Shown in pieces: positions 35,681-44,515 of a stretch of DNA of 64,000 nucleotides; the first letter of the stretch is position 1, and the number at the start of each line of letters is the position of its first letter. The position numbers and the translations under genes are program-made. The notes beneath the pieces are model-generated. The model was not told the origin of the DNA and ran no database searches. It was given only the letters and a program-made list of their open reading frames with translations. Source of the DNA: Caulobacter radicis (lineage in GTDB: Bacteria > Pseudomonadota > Alphaproteobacteria > Caulobacterales > Caulobacteraceae); NCBI RefSeq assembly GCF_003094615.1, contig NZ_QDKO01000006.1, forward strand, positions 1 to 64,000, read 5' to 3'.

Positions 35681-36304
35681 TTACTTCTTCGGATTGAATT
35701 CGGCTTCGATCGCCAGGTCGACGTCGTCCGAGACCATCGGCACCAGGTGGGTGAAGCCGAACTCCGAGCGCTTGATCTTGCCGGCGGCCGAGAAGCCCAT
35801 GATCTGCGAGCCGAACGGGGTCTTGGCGAAGCCGTTGTAGGTGACGTCCAGGGTCACCGGCTTGGTCACGCCGCGGAAGGTCAGGTCGCCGGTCAGCTTG
35901 CCCTTGCCGGGCGAGGTCTGCTCGATCTTGGTCGAGACGAAGGTGATCGTCGGATACTTGGCCGAGTCGAAGAACTTCGGATCGTCCGAGATTTCCTTGT
36001 TGAAGTTGGGCAGGCCGGTGTCGACCGACTTCGGATCGACGGTGATCGACACCTTCGAGGCGGTCGGGTTGGCCGGGTCGTAGGCGTACGAGCCGTCGAG
36101 GCCCGACAGGCGGAAGGTGTAGTTCGAGGTGCCGAAGTGCTTCACGCGCAGGGTCAGGCTGGCGTGGCGCTTGTCCAGGGCCCAGGTCCCGGCCGGAGCG
36201 GCGGCGGGATCCGTCGCCGGTTGCGCCAGGGCGGCGACCGGGGCCGCGAGGGGAGCGGCGAGAAGGGCGCCGGCCAGAATGGCGTAGGCGAAGGGGCGAG
36301 CCAT
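35681..36304 (-). CDS. YceI family periplasmic protein
   Basis: The 207-residue precursor has a Sec signal and a YceI beta-barrel domain. Recognisable segments are LDKRHASLTLRVKHFG, VDTGLPNFNKEISDDPKFFD and TFRGVTKPVTLDVTYNG. YceI proteins bind isoprenoids or quinone-like lipids in the periplasm. The ATG at 36304 has a GGAG upstream; an in-frame upstream start at 36337 lies outside the signal. It is the first gene of a pair with the b561-YceI fusion. Confidence 0.88.
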   Translation of the reverse strand: MARPFAYAILAGALLAAPLAAPVAALAQPATDPAAAPAGTWALDKRHASLTLRVKHFGTSNYTFRLSGLDGSYAYDPANPTASKVSITVDPKSVDTGLPNFNKEISDDPKFFDSAKYPTITFVSTKIEQTSPGKGKLTGDLTFRGVTKPVTLDVTYNGFAKTPFGSQIMGFSAAGKIKRSEFGFTHLVPMVSDDVDLAIEAEFNPKK

Positions 36305-36500
36305 GGTCTCAGATCTCCAAACTGACAAAACTGTCATAGTGACGGTTGCTGATTACCCCGACTTAGGAACTTCACCGTCCAGTTGAAGGGGCGTCTCCTC
36401 ACGAAGCCGTGATCGACAGGCGGTCCTTGGCGCGATTGGCCGCGCGATCTAAACAGGGATCACATACCCCAACCCGACGCTTGAACAGATCGGCCCCCGC

Positions 36501-38249
36501 ATGACTTTCCGCGCCCCCGTCCGCGACCTCGCCTTCGCCTTGCGCCATGTGGCCGACTTCGGCCGGCTGGCCGACGCCTATCCCGAGGCCGACGCCGACA
36601 CGGTCGACGCCGTGCTGGAGGCCTCGGGCGTGTTCGCCTCGGAAGTGCTGGCCCCGATCAACCGCCAGGGCGACCTGGTGGGCGCCAAGCTGGAAAACGG
36701 CGTGGTGCGCAGCGCGCCTGGCTTCGCCGACGCCTACAAGGCCTTCGCCGAGGCCGGCTGGACCAGCCTGGCGGCCGCGCCCGAGCATGGCGGCCAAGGC
36801 CTGCCCAAGGCGCTGGAAATCGCCACGCTGGAGATGGTGCAGGCCGCCAACATGGCCTTCGGCCTGTGCCCGATGCTGAGCCTGGGCGCGATCGAGGCCC
36901 TGGCCCTGCACGGGACCGAGCGCCACAAGAACGTGTTCCTGCCCAAGCTGGTCTCGGGCGAATGGACCGGCACCATGAACCTGACCGAGCCGCAGGCCGG
37001 CTCGGACCTGGCGGCCCTGACCACCATGGCCACGCCGGACGGCCAGGGCGGCTACACCCTGTCGGGCCAGAAGATCTTCATCACCTGGGGCGACCACGAC
37101 GCGACGGACAACATCGTCCACCTGGTGCTGGCCCGCACGCCCGACGCCCCTCCCGGCGTGAAGGGGATCTCGCTGTTCCTGGCCTCCAAGGTGCTGGTCG
37201 ACGACGACGGCAAGATGGGCGCCGGCAACGACGTTCGCGTCGGCGGTCTCGAACATAAGTTGGGCATCCACGGCTCGCCCACCTGCGTGATGCTGTTCGA
37301 AGGCGCCAAGGCCGAGCTGGTCGGCAAGCTGCACCAGGGCGTGGCCCACATGTTCACGATGATGAACGCCGCCCGCCTGCAGGTCGGGGCGCAAGGCACC
37401 GCCATCGCCGAGCGCGCCTACCAGCAGGCCCTGAACTTTTCCCTCGAGCGCGTGCAGGGCCGCTCGGCCTGGACGGGCGCCTATCCCTCGCGTCTGTTCG
37501 ACCATCCGGACGTGCGCCGCACTCTGCTGCTGATGAAGGCCAAGATCGAGGCCGCCCGCGGCATCTGCCTGTCGACCGCCGTCGCCGCCGACCTGGCCCA
37601 CGCGGCCGCCGACGAGGAGACCCGCGCGGCCGCCAAGCTGCGTGAGGAACTGCTGACCCCGATCGCCAAGGCCTGGTCGACCGACGTCGGCGTCGAGGTC
37701 GCCTCGCTGGGCGTGCAGATCCACGGCGGCATGGGCTTCATCGAGGAAACCGGCGCGGCCCAGCACTATCGCGACGCCCGCATCACCCCGATCTACGAGG
37801 GCACCAACGGCATCCAGGCCATCGACCTGATCGGCCGCAAGCTCGGTTTGGCCGACGGCCAGGCCGTGGCCGACCTGATGGACGACATCCGCGACACCAT
37901 CGAGGCCCTGAAGGCCGCCGACGCTTCGCTGACCCCGGTCGCCGGCCGCCTGGAAGCCGCGCTGAACGCCGCCGCCTCGGCCACCGCCTGGCTGGTCGAG
38001 CGCCGCGCCCGCGCCATGCCCGACGCCCTCTCGGGCGCCACGGCCTACCTCAAGCTGCTGGGCGACACGGTCGGCGGCTGGATGCTGGCCAAGGGCGCCC
38101 TGGCCCCGGAAGCCGAGGCCCTGCGCGGCCAGCTGCTGCGGGTCTATGCCGAAAGCGTCCTGGCCCAGGTCCCTGGCCAGCTGGCCGCGGTGACCCTGGG
38201 CGACGCCGATATCGTGGCGGTGACGCCCGAAGCGCTGGGGGTTCACTAA
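36501..38249 (+). CDS. Acyl-CoA dehydrogenase (DmdC-like subfamily, 582 aa)
   Basis: The protein is longer than classical acyl-CoA dehydrogenases because of an extra C-terminal helical domain. The FAD/substrate signature is NLTEPQAGSDLAAL. The catalytic glutamate lies in PIYEGTNGIQAIDL, near residue 434. This larger subfamily includes 3-methylmercaptopropionyl-CoA dehydrogenase and uncharacterised members acting on other acyl-CoAs. The substrate cannot be decided from sequence. No fatty-acid oxidation partner gene is adjacent. Confidence 0.9.
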   Translation: MTFRAPVRDLAFALRHVADFGRLADAYPEADADTVDAVLEASGVFASEVLAPINRQGDLVGAKLENGVVRSAPGFADAYKAFAEAGWTSLAAAPEHGGQGLPKALEIATLEMVQAANMAFGLCPMLSLGAIEALALHGTERHKNVFLPKLVSGEWTGTMNLTEPQAGSDLAALTTMATPDGQGGYTLSGQKIFITWGDHDATDNIVHLVLARTPDAPPGVKGISLFLASKVLVDDDGKMGAGNDVRVGGLEHKLGIHGSPTCVMLFEGAKAELVGKLHQGVAHMFTMMNAARLQVGAQGTAIAERAYQQALNFSLERVQGRSAWTGAYPSRLFDHPDVRRTLLLMKAKIEAARGICLSTAVAADLAHAAADEETRAAAKLREELLTPIAKAWSTDVGVEVASLGVQIHGGMGFIEETGAAQHYRDARITPIYEGTNGIQAIDLIGRKLGLADGQAVADLMDDIRDTIEALKAADASLTPVAGRLEAALNAAASATAWLVERRARAMPDALSGATAYLKLLGDTVGGWMLAKGALAPEAEALRGQLLRVYAESVLAQVPGQLAAVTLGDADIVAVTPEALGVH

Positions 38250-38251
38250 AA

Positions 38252-38386
38252 GATCCTCCCCCTCTGGGGGAGGCGATCGCGCAGCGATCGGTGGGGGGAG
38301 TGGCTACGAAATCGGCCAGCGCATGGTCGGCTGAAAACGTCCCCCCTCCGGCCTTCGGCCGCCTCCCCCATCGGGGGAGGTTCCGA
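38252..38386. repeat. Intergenic inverted repeat, family C (CCTCCCCC type)
   Basis: Opposed GC-rich arms (GATCCTCCCCC near 38252 and GGGGGAGG near 38378), with a GCGATCGC-containing stem between, form a large imperfect palindrome between convergent genes. Related C/G-run sequences occur at 41503-41625, 43950-44000, 50350-50402 and 63145-63170. Each has a distinct core, so they form a loose family of intergenic elements. Confidence 0.55.
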
Positions 38387-38396
38387 AGGCTTGGAT

Positions 38397-39155
38397 CTAA
38401 TGCCCCCTCGCCAGCATCCACACGGCCATCGCAACCATCATCACGTTCTCGGTCAGCGAGATGAAGCCCAGCGGCACGTTGCTGTCGCCGCCGACGCAGG
38501 CGCATTTCAGGTCGCGCTTGTCGATATAGACGGCCTTGAACACCGACACCGCGCCGATGCCGCCGATCACCAGGGCCAGCGGCGCGGAGAACCAGGTCAG
38601 CGCCCCGGCCGTCATCAGCACGCCCGCCAGGCCTTCGGCGAACGGATAGACGTAGCCGTACGGAACCCAGCGCTTGGCCAGCAGGTCGTAGCCCAAAAAC
38701 ATCGACGAGAAGCTCTCGACGTCGCGCAGCTTCTGGATGGCCAGCACCACCATCGAGAAGCTGATGAACCACTCCACCGCCCGGCCCGTGAAGGGCGTCC
38801 CGTCCACGGCGTAGGTCGCCGCCAGGGCCATCAGGGCGGTCATGGCGAAGAGGGCGATCACCGGCGTATAGGTCTTGGCCTTGGGATCGCGGGGCTTGGC
38901 GCCGAACCAGCGACGCAGGTCGTCGAACCCGCCGATCCGCTCGCCGCCGACGAAGACCTGCGGCGTGGTCTTCACGCCATGCTCGGCCTTGAAGGCGTCG
39001 GTGGCCTCGCGCGTGGTCAGGTGATGGTCCTCGACCTCGTAGCCCTTGGACCGCAGCAGATGCCTGGCCTTCAGCCCGTACGGACAGACGTGCTTGTCCA
39101 TCACCATGCGGTAGAGGACGGCCTTCTTGGGGGCGGTGGAAGCGGCGGACGTCAC
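38397..39155 (-). CDS. Glutaredoxin-MauE/DoxX fusion membrane protein
   Basis: The 252-residue protein has an N-terminal glutaredoxin domain (about 12-85) with the active-site motif CPYG and the cis-Pro segment VKTTPQVFVG. A MauE/DoxX-like four-helix membrane domain follows and contains a conserved CACVGG near the C-terminus. It probably relays reducing equivalents across or within the membrane. The start is taken as the GTG at 39155, with AAGGAG six bases upstream. The ATG at 39191 lies inside the predicted -10 element and would not be transcribed. It is divergent from the MerR gene. Confidence 0.8.
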   Translation of the reverse strand: MTSAASTAPKKAVLYRMVMDKHVCPYGLKARHLLRSKGYEVEDHHLTTREATDAFKAEHGVKTTPQVFVGGERIGGFDDLRRWFGAKPRDPKAKTYTPVIALFAMTALMALAATYAVDGTPFTGRAVEWFISFSMVVLAIQKLRDVESFSSMFLGYDLLAKRWVPYGYVYPFAEGLAGVLMTAGALTWFSAPLALVIGGIGAVSVFKAVYIDKRDLKCACVGGDSNVPLGFISLTENVMMVAMAVWMLARGH

Positions 39156-39189
39156 GGCGGTCTCCTTGTACGCGAGCGGGACCGGGCTC

Positions 39190-39220
39190 ATATGAGTTCC
39201 GTACCATGGTACGGAGTCAA
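39190..39220 (-). promoter_or_regulatory. MerR-type promoter/operator with 19-bp spacer
   Basis: Reading leftward, TTGACT (39215-39220) and TCATAT (39190-39195) are separated by 19 bp, the overlong spacer typical of MerR-regulated promoters. The spacer holds the perfect palindrome CCGTACCATGGTACGG (39199-39214). The arrangement closely matches the classic mer promoter (TTGACTCCGTAC...GTACGGAA). It should drive the glutaredoxin-MauE gene under the MerR-type protein encoded divergently. Confidence 0.75.
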
Positions 39221-39223
39221 GCG

Positions 39224-39640
39224 ATGGCGACGACAAACGGCGCGACGACGATCGCCGGCCTGGCCCGGGCCGGCGGCGTGGGCGTTGAAACGGTGCGCTA
39301 CTACCAGCGCCGGGGCCTTCTGGAGACGCCGGAGCGCGGCGAGGGTTCCGGGCTTTCGGGCGGCGTGCGGCGCTATGGCGACGAGGCGGTGAGGCGGCTG
39401 CGCTTCATCCGTTCGGCCCAGGCCGCCGGCTTCACCCTCGAGCAGATCGGCGAGCTTCTGGCGCTCGACGCCGGCGAGGACCGGGTGCGGGCGCGGCAGC
39501 TGGCCCGCGAGCGCATCACCGACCTCGACCGCAAGATCGAGGAGCTGCAGGCCGCCCGCGCGGGCCTCTCGCGCCTGCTCCACGCTTGCGGCGCCGACGA
39601 CCATGGACCCTGTCCCATCATCGCCGCGTTCGAGACCTGA
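39224..39640 (+). CDS. MerR-family metal-type transcriptional regulator
   Basis: The 138-residue protein has the MerR HTH (GVGVETVRYYQRRGLLETPE) and a long dimerisation helix. The C-terminal loop C122-GADDHGP-C130-PII has the CX7C spacing of the Cu(I) sensor CueR, not the CX8C of MerR. The helix cysteine that gives MerR its Hg(II) site (Cys82) is replaced by R88. The ATG at 39224 is used since GGAG precedes it; the ATG at 39206 sits within the operator. It should activate the divergent glutaredoxin-MauE gene by DNA distortion. Confidence 0.83.
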   Translation: MATTNGATTIAGLARAGGVGVETVRYYQRRGLLETPERGEGSGLSGGVRRYGDEAVRRLRFIRSAQAAGFTLEQIGELLALDAGEDRVRARQLARERITDLDRKIEELQAARAGLSRLLHACGADDHGPCPIIAAFET

Positions 39641-39701
39641 GCGGAGAAACCCGCCGCCCCCGATTGCCTCCCGCCCTCCAGACGCCATATCCCTTGCTGT
39701 C

Positions 39702-41492
39702 ATGAACGCGCCCTTCAAGCCCGACGCCCTCCCCGAGTGGAACCTCGCCGACCTCTATGCCGGCCGCGAGGACCCCAAGATCGAAACCGACCTGGCCGCC
39801 GCCAAGGCCGCCAACGACGAACTGGCCTCGCTGGAGGGCATGTTCCTGGAAGCGCGCGGCGAGCCGGCGCGCCTGGGCAAGCTGCTAGATCGCGGCATCC
39901 TGCTCTACGAGGAGGCCGTCAACGGCCTGTGGGGCGTAGGCGCGTATGCCGGCCTGGCCGCCTCGACCGCCCGCGACGACCCGGCCTGGGCCAAGTTCGA
40001 GGCCGACCTGCGCGCCCGCTCCTCGCAGATCGCCGCCGAAAGCCTGTTCTTCTCGCTGGAGCTGAACCAGCTGGAGGACGCCGAACTGAACGCGGCGCTG
40101 GAGGCCCACGAGCCGACCCGCCGCTGGACGCCATGGCTGCGCCGCCTGCGCCTGTCGCGCCCGCACGAACTGTCGGCCGAGCTGGAACGCTACATCGTCG
40201 ACCGCGGCCCGGCCGTGGCCAACTGGGTGCGGCTCTATGACGAGACCCTGGCCAAACTGAGCGCGAAGGTCGGCAAGGAACAGCTGACCCTGCCCGAGGC
40301 GCTGAACCGCCTGTCCGACCCCGACGTGCGCCGCCGCAAGGCCGCCGCCGACGGCCTGGCCCAGGCCCTTTCCGAGCGCGCCTCCACCCAGGCCCTGGTG
40401 ATGAATACCCTGGCCTTCGAAAAGCAGGTCGAGGACCGCTGGCGGCGCTATGACGACCCGGCCCACTCGCGCCACCTTGCCAACGAGGTCGACGCCGACG
40501 CCGTCGACGCCCTGGAAGCGGCCGTGGTCGAGGCCTATCCGCGCCTGTCGCACCGCTATTATGCGCTGAAGGCCAAGGCCATGGGCCGCAAGACCCTGGA
40601 CTACTGGGACCGCAACGCCCCGCTCGACGCCACCCAGCCGCGCACCTATCCCTGGTCGGAGGCCAAGGACGTTGTGCTGGAAAGCTTCCAGGCCCTGGCC
40701 CCGAAGTTCGCCGACACGGCCGAAACCTTCTTCGCCCAGCCCTGGATCGACGCCCGCCCGCGGGCCGGCAAGCAGTCGGGCGCCTATTCGCACCCGGTGA
40801 CGGCCGACCGCCATCCGTACGTCTTCATGAACTACATGGGCGAGCGGCGCGACGTGCTGACCCTGGCTCACGAGCTGGGCCACGCCGTGCACCAGACCCT
40901 GTGCGCGCCGCTGGGCACCCTGCTAGCCGACACGCCGCTGACCCTGGCCGAGACGGCCTCGATCTTCGGCGAGGGCCTGGTGTTCGACCGCCTGCTGGCC
41001 GAAGCCACGCCCGCCGACCGCAAGGGGCTCCTGGCCGGCAAGATCGAGGACGGGCTCAACACCGTGGTCCGCCAGATCGCCTTCCACCGCTTCGAGCGCA
41101 GGTTCCACGCCGCTCGCCAGGACGGCGAGCTGTCGCCCGACCAGATCGGCGCGCTGTGGATGGAGACCATGGCCGAGAGCCTGGGCCCCGCCGTCGTGCT
41201 CAACGAGGGCTACGAGCACTACTGGGCCTATGTCAGCCACTTCGTGCACGCGCCGTTCTACGTCTACGCCTACGCGTTCGGCGACCTCCTGGTGCGCGGC
41301 CTGATGGAGAAGCGCCGCGAGGATCCGGAAAGCTTCGCGCCGCTCTACGAGGAGCTGCTCGCCGCCGGCGGCACCCGGACCTATGTCGAGGCGCTGAAGC
41401 CCTTCGGCCTCAATCCCCGCGACAAGGCCTTCTGGGCGGCGGGCTGCCGGCAGCTGGAGCGGCTGATCGACGAGTTCGAGGCGCTGGTGTGA
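39702..41492 (+). CDS. pepF: M3 family oligoendopeptidase F
   Basis: The 596-residue zinc metallopeptidase has the catalytic HExxH in LAHELGHAVHQ (about residue 390). The third ligand glutamate is in TASIFGEGLVF. This is the M3B oligoendopeptidase layout, and it cleaves short peptides in the cytoplasm. The start MNAPFKPDALPEWNLADLY is typical; the in-frame upstream codon at 39603 overlaps the MerR gene and is rejected. Confidence 0.9.
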   Translation: MNAPFKPDALPEWNLADLYAGREDPKIETDLAAAKAANDELASLEGMFLEARGEPARLGKLLDRGILLYEEAVNGLWGVGAYAGLAASTARDDPAWAKFEADLRARSSQIAAESLFFSLELNQLEDAELNAALEAHEPTRRWTPWLRRLRLSRPHELSAELERYIVDRGPAVANWVRLYDETLAKLSAKVGKEQLTLPEALNRLSDPDVRRRKAAADGLAQALSERASTQALVMNTLAFEKQVEDRWRRYDDPAHSRHLANEVDADAVDALEAAVVEAYPRLSHRYYALKAKAMGRKTLDYWDRNAPLDATQPRTYPWSEAKDVVLESFQALAPKFADTAETFFAQPWIDARPRAGKQSGAYSHPVTADRHPYVFMNYMGERRDVLTLAHELGHAVHQTLCAPLGTLLADTPLTLAETASIFGEGLVFDRLLAEATPADRKGLLAGKIEDGLNTVVRQIAFHRFERRFHAARQDGELSPDQIGALWMETMAESLGPAVVLNEGYEHYWAYVSHFVHAPFYVYAYAFGDLLVRGLMEKRREDPESFAPLYEELLAAGGTRTYVEALKPFGLNPRDKAFWAAGCRQLERLIDEFEALV

Positions 41493-41502
41493 GCGAAGTC
41501 GC

Positions 41503-41625
41503 CCTAGAGATCCTCCCCCCCGAAGGGGGAGGTGTCGGCGCAGCCGACGGAGGGGGAAGTTCGGCCGGCGGGGAAATCACTCCCCCCTCCGGCGCTTCGC
41601 GCCACCTCGCCCTTCAGGGGGAGGA
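41503..41625. repeat. Intergenic GC-rich inverted repeat, family C
   Basis: GATCCTCCCC near 41510 and GGGGGAGGATC near 41616 form the outer arms, with inner matches between CTCCCCCCTCCGG and related runs. The element fills the gap between pepF and the ABC1 kinase gene. See also 38252-38386. Confidence 0.5.
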
Positions 41626-41630
41626 TCTAG

Positions 41631-42977
41631 ATGTCTGACCCCGAACGCGACCGCCTCTCGGGCCGCCTGGCCCGCTTCGCCAAGGTCGGGGCGGGCCTGT
41701 CGGGTGCGGCCGTCAGCTACGGCGCCAATCGCGTCTTCGCCGGCGACGACGCCGACGCCCGCAACGCCAAGGCCCTGAAGGCGGCGCTGGGGAACCTGAA
41801 GGGCCCGCTGATGAAGGCGGCCCAGATGTTCGCCACGGTGCCCGACCTGTTGCCGCCGGAGTTCGCCAAGGAGCTGGCCGAGCTTCAGACCAACGCCCCG
41901 GCCATGGGCTGGCCGTTCGTCCGCCGGCGGATGGCCGCCGAGCTGGGCGCCGACTGGGCCAGCAAGTTCCAGAGCTTCGAGCACGAAGCCGCCGCGGCCG
42001 CGTCGCTGGGCCAGGTGCACCGCGCCGTCGCGCCCGACGGCCGACGGCTGGCGGTGAAGCTCCAGTATCCCGATATGCAGAGCGCCGTCGAAAGCGACCT
42101 TGGCCAGCTGCGCGCCCTGGTCGGCCTGTTCAGGAAGATGGACGGCTCGATCGACCCCACGCAGATGATCGAGGAGGTCGGCGACCGCCTGCGCGAGGAG
42201 CTGGACTACGACCGCGAGGCCCGGATGATGGCGGTCTATGGCGGCTTCTTCGCCGGCCGCGACGACATCCGCACGCCGCAGCCGGTCCGCGAGCTTTCCA
42301 CCAAACGCCTGCTGTCCATGACCTGGCTCGACGGCCAAGGGCTGATGGCCTTCAAGACCGCCCCCCAGGAAACCCGCGACCGCATCGCCGCCCTGCTTTT
42401 CGAGGCCTGGTGGGGTCCGATGACCCATATCGGCGTCATCCACGGCGACCCGCACCTGGGCAACTACACCTTCGGCGGGGAAGGCGCGGCGCACCTCAAC
42501 CTGCTCGACTTCGGCTGCATCCGGGTGTTCCCGCCGCGCTTCGTGGGCGGGGTGGTGCGGCTCTACCGCGCCCTGTCCGAAGACGACCGGACAGGCCAGG
42601 TCGAGGCCTATCGCAGCTGGGGCTTCACCAACCTCACCGACGAACTCGTGGACGTGCTGAACGTCTGGGCGCGGTTCATCTACGGCCCGCTGCTCGACGA
42701 TCGCGTGCGCACCGTGGCCGACGACGTGCCGCCCGGCGAGTACGGCCGACGCGAGGCCTTCAAGGTGCGCCAGGCGCTCAAATCGGTCGGCGGCATCGTC
42801 ATCCCGCGCGAGTTCGTGTTCATGGACCGCGCCGCCATCGGCCTGGGCGCGGCCTTCCTGCACCTGGGCGCCCGCCACAACTGGCGCGCCCTGTTCGAGG
42901 CCTCGCTGGAGGGCTTCTCGGAGGAAGGGCTGGCGGAGCGGCAGAAGGCCGTGCTGGGAGCGGCTGGGCTTAGCTGA
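41631..42977 (+). CDS. ABC1/AarF (UbiB) family atypical kinase
   Basis: The 448-residue protein has the ADCK/UbiB signature: the KxGQ-like motif LMKAAQMFA at about residue 61 and the family's AASLGQVHRA loop near residue 122. Kinase-like catalytic residues follow, including HGDPHLGNYTF and LLDFGCIR. Members support ubiquinone synthesis and mitochondrial-type membrane lipid homeostasis. It lacks the two C-terminal transmembrane helices typical of UbiB proper, so it is placed in the wider ABC1 family. A repeat element separates it from pepF. Confidence 0.88.
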   Translation: MSDPERDRLSGRLARFAKVGAGLSGAAVSYGANRVFAGDDADARNAKALKAALGNLKGPLMKAAQMFATVPDLLPPEFAKELAELQTNAPAMGWPFVRRRMAAELGADWASKFQSFEHEAAAAASLGQVHRAVAPDGRRLAVKLQYPDMQSAVESDLGQLRALVGLFRKMDGSIDPTQMIEEVGDRLREELDYDREARMMAVYGGFFAGRDDIRTPQPVRELSTKRLLSMTWLDGQGLMAFKTAPQETRDRIAALLFEAWWGPMTHIGVIHGDPHLGNYTFGGEGAAHLNLLDFGCIRVFPPRFVGGVVRLYRALSEDDRTGQVEAYRSWGFTNLTDELVDVLNVWARFIYGPLLDDRVRTVADDVPPGEYGRREAFKVRQALKSVGGIVIPREFVFMDRAAIGLGAAFLHLGARHNWRALFEASLEGFSEEGLAERQKAVLGAAGLS

Positions 42978-42994
42978 GTCGAACGCGGAACCGC

Positions 42995-43078
42995 CCTCGT
43001 CCTTCGACAAGCTCAGGATGAGGGCTATTGCAGACCGCCGAGTAGAAAACCTCTTCCTGAGCCTGTCGAAGGACGAGG
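42995..43078. repeat. Intergenic inverted repeat, family A copy 2
   Basis: Arms at 42995-43023 and 43050-43078 pair like the copy at 10038-10123 and share the core CTCGTCCTTCGAC. It lies just upstream of the pirin gene, with the RBS of that gene beginning 11 bases after the second arm. Confidence 0.78.
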
Positions 43079-43099
43079 TTTTCGGGCCAAGGAGTGACC

Positions 43100-43948
43100 A
43101 TGACCCGCACCATCGCCCGCCTGCACGGCGCCTATCGCGACGACATCGGCGATCTGACCACCCGCCGCCCCCTGCCCGGTCCGGCGATCGGCCAGCTGGA
43201 TCCGTTCCTGTTCCTCAACCATCACGGCCCGCAGGTCTACCGCCCCGGCAATCACGGCCTGCCGTTCGGCCCCCACCCGCATCGCGGCTTCGAGACCGTG
43301 ACCTTCATCCTCGAGGGCCAGCTGTCGCACCTGGACAGCGGCGGCCACGAGAGCGTCATCGATGCGGGCGGCGTGCAGTGGATGACGGCCGGCAGCGGCC
43401 TGGTGCACGCCGAGCTGTCGCCCGAGGCTTTCAAGAAAAGCGGCGGGCCGCTGGAGATCCTGCAGCTGTGGGTCAACCTGCCCAGCCGCCTGAAGATGAC
43501 CGCTCCGCGCTATATCGGCCTGCAGGCGCCCGACATCCCCAAGATCGAGAAGGACGGCGCGACCATCGAACTGATCTCGGGCGAGGCGGACGGCGTGACG
43601 GGCCCGATCGCGTCGCTGACCGGCGTGGCCATGAGCGTCGTGCGGCTGGAGCCCGGCGCGACCCTGTCGCTGCCGATCCCATCCGGGCGTGCGGTGTTCC
43701 TCTATGTGGTGCGCGGCGCGGTCATGATCGGCGACAAGACGGCGGGCGCCTTCAACCTGGTGGAGCTGACCGACGGCGACGGGCTGGACCTGGCCTCGGC
43801 CGACGGCGCGGTGCTGCTGCTGGGCCACGCCGACCCGATCCGCGAGCCGGTCGTCTCGCACGGACCGTTCGTGATGACGACGCGCGAAGAAATCGTCCAG
43901 GCGATCCAGGACTACCAGGCGGGCAAGTTCGGCGAGGTGAGGGCGTAG
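43100..43948 (+). CDS. Pirin family protein
   Basis: The 282-residue bicupin protein has the pirin N-terminal metal-site segment [18 protein letters not shown] and a following [11 protein letters not shown] strand. Pirins bind iron and some have quercetinase activity; in bacteria, links to redox control of pyruvate metabolism have been reported for some members. The ATG at 43100 follows AAGGAG by 5 bases, better than the GTG at 43094. No regulatory gene is adjacent. Confidence 0.9.
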   Translation: MTRTIARLHGAYRDDIGDLTTRRPLPGPAIGQLDPFLFLNHHGPQVYRPGNHGLPFGPHPHRGFETVTFILEGQLSHLDSGGHESVIDAGGVQWMTAGSGLVHAELSPEAFKKSGGPLEILQLWVNLPSRLKMTAPRYIGLQAPDIPKIEKDGATIELISGEADGVTGPIASLTGVAMSVVRLEPGATLSLPIPSGRAVFLYVVRGAVMIGDKTAGAFNLVELTDGDGLDLASADGAVLLLGHADPIREPVVSHGPFVMTTREEIVQAIQDYQAGKFGEVRA

Positions 43949-44039
43949 GCTCCCTCCCCTCTCCGTCGACTTCGCCGACACCTCTCCCATGGGAAGAGGG
44001 TCTTGCGGCCTCATTCAAACGGCCGTTAGACTTCATCCC

Positions 44040-44513
44040 ATGTCCGATGACCTGACCGAGGCCCAGAGCGCCGCCATCCCGCCCGGCTACGCCCAGCTGA
44101 ACTGGACGCGGGGCTTTGGCCGACAGATCGGACCACTGTACGAGCGCGCCGACGGGCTCGGCGAGGCCACGCTGGGTTTCCGGGTCGAAGAGCACCACAC
44201 CAACGGCCTGGGCAATTGCCACGGCGGCATGCTGATGAGCTTCGCCGACATGGCCTGGGGCCGGCTGATCTCGCTCAAGAAGTCCTATTCCTGGGTCACG
44301 GTGCGGCTGATGACCGATTTCCTGTCGGGCGCGCAGTTGGGCGAATTCGTCGAGGGCCGGGGCGAATTGCTGGCTGAAGAGGACGGGATCTTCACCGTGC
44401 GCGGCCGCATCTGGACCGGCGAACGCACCCTGATGACCGGCACGGGCGTCTTCAAGGCGCTCGGCCCCCGCAAGCCTCGCCCCGGCGAGATCGCCTTCCG
44501 CGAGGAGGCCTGA
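44040..44513 (+). CDS. PaaI-like hotdog-fold thioesterase
   Basis: The 157-residue hotdog protein has the substrate-binding segment [20 protein letters not shown] and a family ending. It likely hydrolyses aromatic or medium-chain acyl-CoA esters. The ATG at 44040 gives [17 protein letters not shown]; the frame continues upstream into the repeat, which I exclude. The next gene starts 2 bp later, so this begins a three-gene operon with an alpha/beta hydrolase and a glycosyltransferase. Confidence 0.82.
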   Translation: MSDDLTEAQSAAIPPGYAQLNWTRGFGRQIGPLYERADGLGEATLGFRVEEHHTNGLGNCHGGMLMSFADMAWGRLISLKKSYSWVTVRLMTDFLSGAQLGEFVEGRGELLAEEDGIFTVRGRIWTGERTLMTGTGVFKALGPRKPRPGEIAFREEA

Positions 44514-44515
44514 GC

